From: CAIKOD01 sp035543455
Lineage (GTDB): Archaea > Halobacteriota > Methanomicrobia > Methanomicrobiales > Methanospirillaceae
DNA length: 22,089 nucleotides
Direction of reading: 5' to 3'
NCBI GenBank assembly: GCA_035543455.1
Contig: DATKKE010000020.1
Span: 1 to 22,089, forward strand
Shown here piece by piece: positions 21,134-22,089 of the stretch. The first letter of the stretch is position 1. Each line of letters opens with the position of its first letter. The notes beneath the pieces were generated by a model. It made no database searches. It had not been told where the DNA came from and worked only from the letters and a program-made list of their open reading frames with translations. A program made the position numbers and the translations under genes.

Positions 21134-22039
21134 ATGTTACTTAAAGATTTCCTCGTCAACTCGGGAACAGAAAAAAACCTGATGGAGCTGATTCTCCATC
21201 TGAGCACACAGGCAGAGCAAATCAGAAAAGGATATTTGATCGCCTCGAAGAATATACCGGCAGACGGGCAGACCGAAAATACATTCGGCGAAAAACAGAT
21301 GGCCCTTGATGTGTACGCCGATCAGGTATTTATTTCCGGGCTTAAAAAGACCCGGATCGCCCATTTCATCGCCACGGAAGAACAAAAGGCAATCATCGAA
21401 GTCGATAGCCCGAAGAACGGTTTCGGGGTCGTCATCGATCCTCTCGACGGATCTTCACTTATCGACGTAAACTTCTGCACTGGCTCGATTATCGGGATCT
21501 ACCCCGGTAATGTCCTCGAGAAAGGCTCAAAAATGATTGCCGCCCTCTATTTCCTGTACGGGCCGCTGACAATTATGACGTTTACAACGGGAAAGGGGGT
21601 CCATGAATTCTTCCTGGATGAATCAGGTGAATTCAGGCTGAAAAACCAGAACTTAACAATTCCCGAGGGAAAAATTTATGCTCCCGGGGCTCTCCGGAGG
21701 GATTACCTCCCTGCTCATGCACGGTGGATTGAATACCTCGAGCAGGCCGGGTATAAACTTCGTTTCAGTGGCTGCTTCGTTGCCGACGTTCACCAGATAC
21801 TCCATAAGGGCGGTGTTTTCGCCTATCCGGGATTCAGAGGTAAGGAAAAGGGTAAATTACGGTTGTTATACGAGGCAAATCCCATGGGAATGATCATTCA
21901 TGTAGCCGGAGGGGCGATCAGCAACGGCCGGGGAGATATTCGCGATATCCAGCCGGAAGGAATCGATGACAGGACACCCATCTATGTGGGCGGTAAAAAG
22001 GAGATCGGCCTGATTGAAAAGTTCATCAGTGAAGGGTGA
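21134..22039 (+). CDS. fbp: Class I fructose-1,6-bisphosphatase
   Basis: A 301-aa enzyme that hydrolyses fructose-1,6-bisphosphate to fructose-6-phosphate in gluconeogenesis. The metal and phosphate site DPLDGSS is at 102-108, preceded by the acidic pair in ATEEQ (80-84). Also present are NTFGEKQMALDVYAD (49-63) and the substrate-loop segment KLRLLYEANPM in the C-terminal half. The ATG at 21134 follows GAAGGT. Many archaea rely on the bifunctional FBP aldolase/phosphatase instead, so a class I enzyme suggests either redundancy or a distinct sugar-phosphate route. The sequence looks intact. Confidence 0.93.
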   Translation: MLLKDFLVNSGTEKNLMELILHLSTQAEQIRKGYLIASKNIPADGQTENTFGEKQMALDVYADQVFISGLKKTRIAHFIATEEQKAIIEVDSPKNGFGVVIDPLDGSSLIDVNFCTGSIIGIYPGNVLEKGSKMIAALYFLYGPLTIMTFTTGKGVHEFFLDESGEFRLKNQNLTIPEGKIYAPGALRRDYLPAHARWIEYLEQAGYKLRFSGCFVADVHQILHKGGVFAYPGFRGKEKGKLRLLYEANPMGMIIHVAGGAISNGRGDIRDIQPEGIDDRTPIYVGGKKEIGLIEKFISEG

Positions 22040-22060
22040 TTAGTATAGGATGACGATTCT

Positions 22061-22089
22061 ATGAACAAGAATGATTTTGGTCCAATACC
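22061..22089 (+). CDS. Possible 5' end of a next gene (partial)
   Basis: An ATG at 22061 opens MNKNDFGPI and stays open to the window edge, with AGGA at 22047-22050 upstream. Too short to identify; listed only as a possible partial gene. Confidence 0.25.

Noticed and set aside
1..22089. CRISPR array, prophage, toxin-antitoxin or defence system
   Set aside because: No regularly spaced repeats, phage structural genes, transposases or defence families are seen; the gene content is housekeeping.

Overview
This window reads as ordinary chromosome of a methanogenic archaeon, most likely order Methanomicrobiales (Methanoregulaceae-like). That placement is inference. It rests on archaeal-only informational genes (L44e, S27e, aIF2-alpha, Nop10), TATA/box A promoters with leaderless genes, a ferredoxin plus geranylgeranyl reductase pair for archaeal lipids, an EndoQ-type nuclease, Cdc48 with a linked Hsp20, and a moderately GC-rich base composition. 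No 16S rRNA or mcr gene is present to fix the taxon.

Layout. 106-2277 (+): a translation operon rpl44e - rps27e - aIF2-alpha - nop10 - PAC2-family proteasome assembly chaperone, with short gaps or overlaps. 2682-3845 (+): EndoQ-like DNA repair nuclease. 3963-5329 (+): a 57-aa 2[4Fe-4S] ferredoxin overlapping a geranylgeranyl reductase. 5459-6100 (+) rnhB and 6168-7463 (+) a site-2-type membrane metalloprotease, both apparently leaderless. 7464-7899: a mobile-element-like repeat (copy A) and a structured intergenic region. 7900-8505 (+): Yip1-family membrane protein. 8603-10184 (-): ARMT1-like DUF89 protein, tRNA-Pro(GGG), a 64-aa orphan and an 84-aa DUF7123-like protein that appears to start with CTG. 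10372-15228 (-): a five-gene run of radical SAM activase, UPF0200-type P-loop kinase, TIM-barrel isomerase/endonuclease-IV-like protein, RNase Z, and a DHH/DHHA1 RecJ-like protein with S1 and OB domains. 15459-16736 (+): thiC. 16737-17133: repeat copy B. 17134-17919 (+): 5-formyl-THF cyclo-ligase family protein and a 52-aa zinc-motif protein. 18038-20885 (+): cdc48 and hsp20. 21134-22039 (+): class I fructose-1,6-bisphosphatase behind an unusually long leader. A possible new gene begins at 22061 and runs off the window.

Functionally the window is housekeeping: ribosome and tRNA processing, protein quality control (PAC2, Cdc48, Hsp20, S2P), DNA/RNA repair (EndoQ, RNase HII, RecJ-like), lipid saturation, thiamine and sugar phosphates. 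I found no defence island, CRISPR array, prophage or secondary-metabolite cluster.

The most notable non-gene signal is a pair of about 250-285 bp related intergenic elements in inverted orientation (7478-7728 and about 16765-17047). One has perfect 11-bp terminal inverted repeats and a 7-bp flanking direct repeat, which looks like a MITE. Other points of interest are the probable CTG start, a kinase P-loop encoded across the stop codon of the preceding gene, Cys-to-Asp changes in two zinc sites, and palindromes at the cdc48 and thiC promoters.
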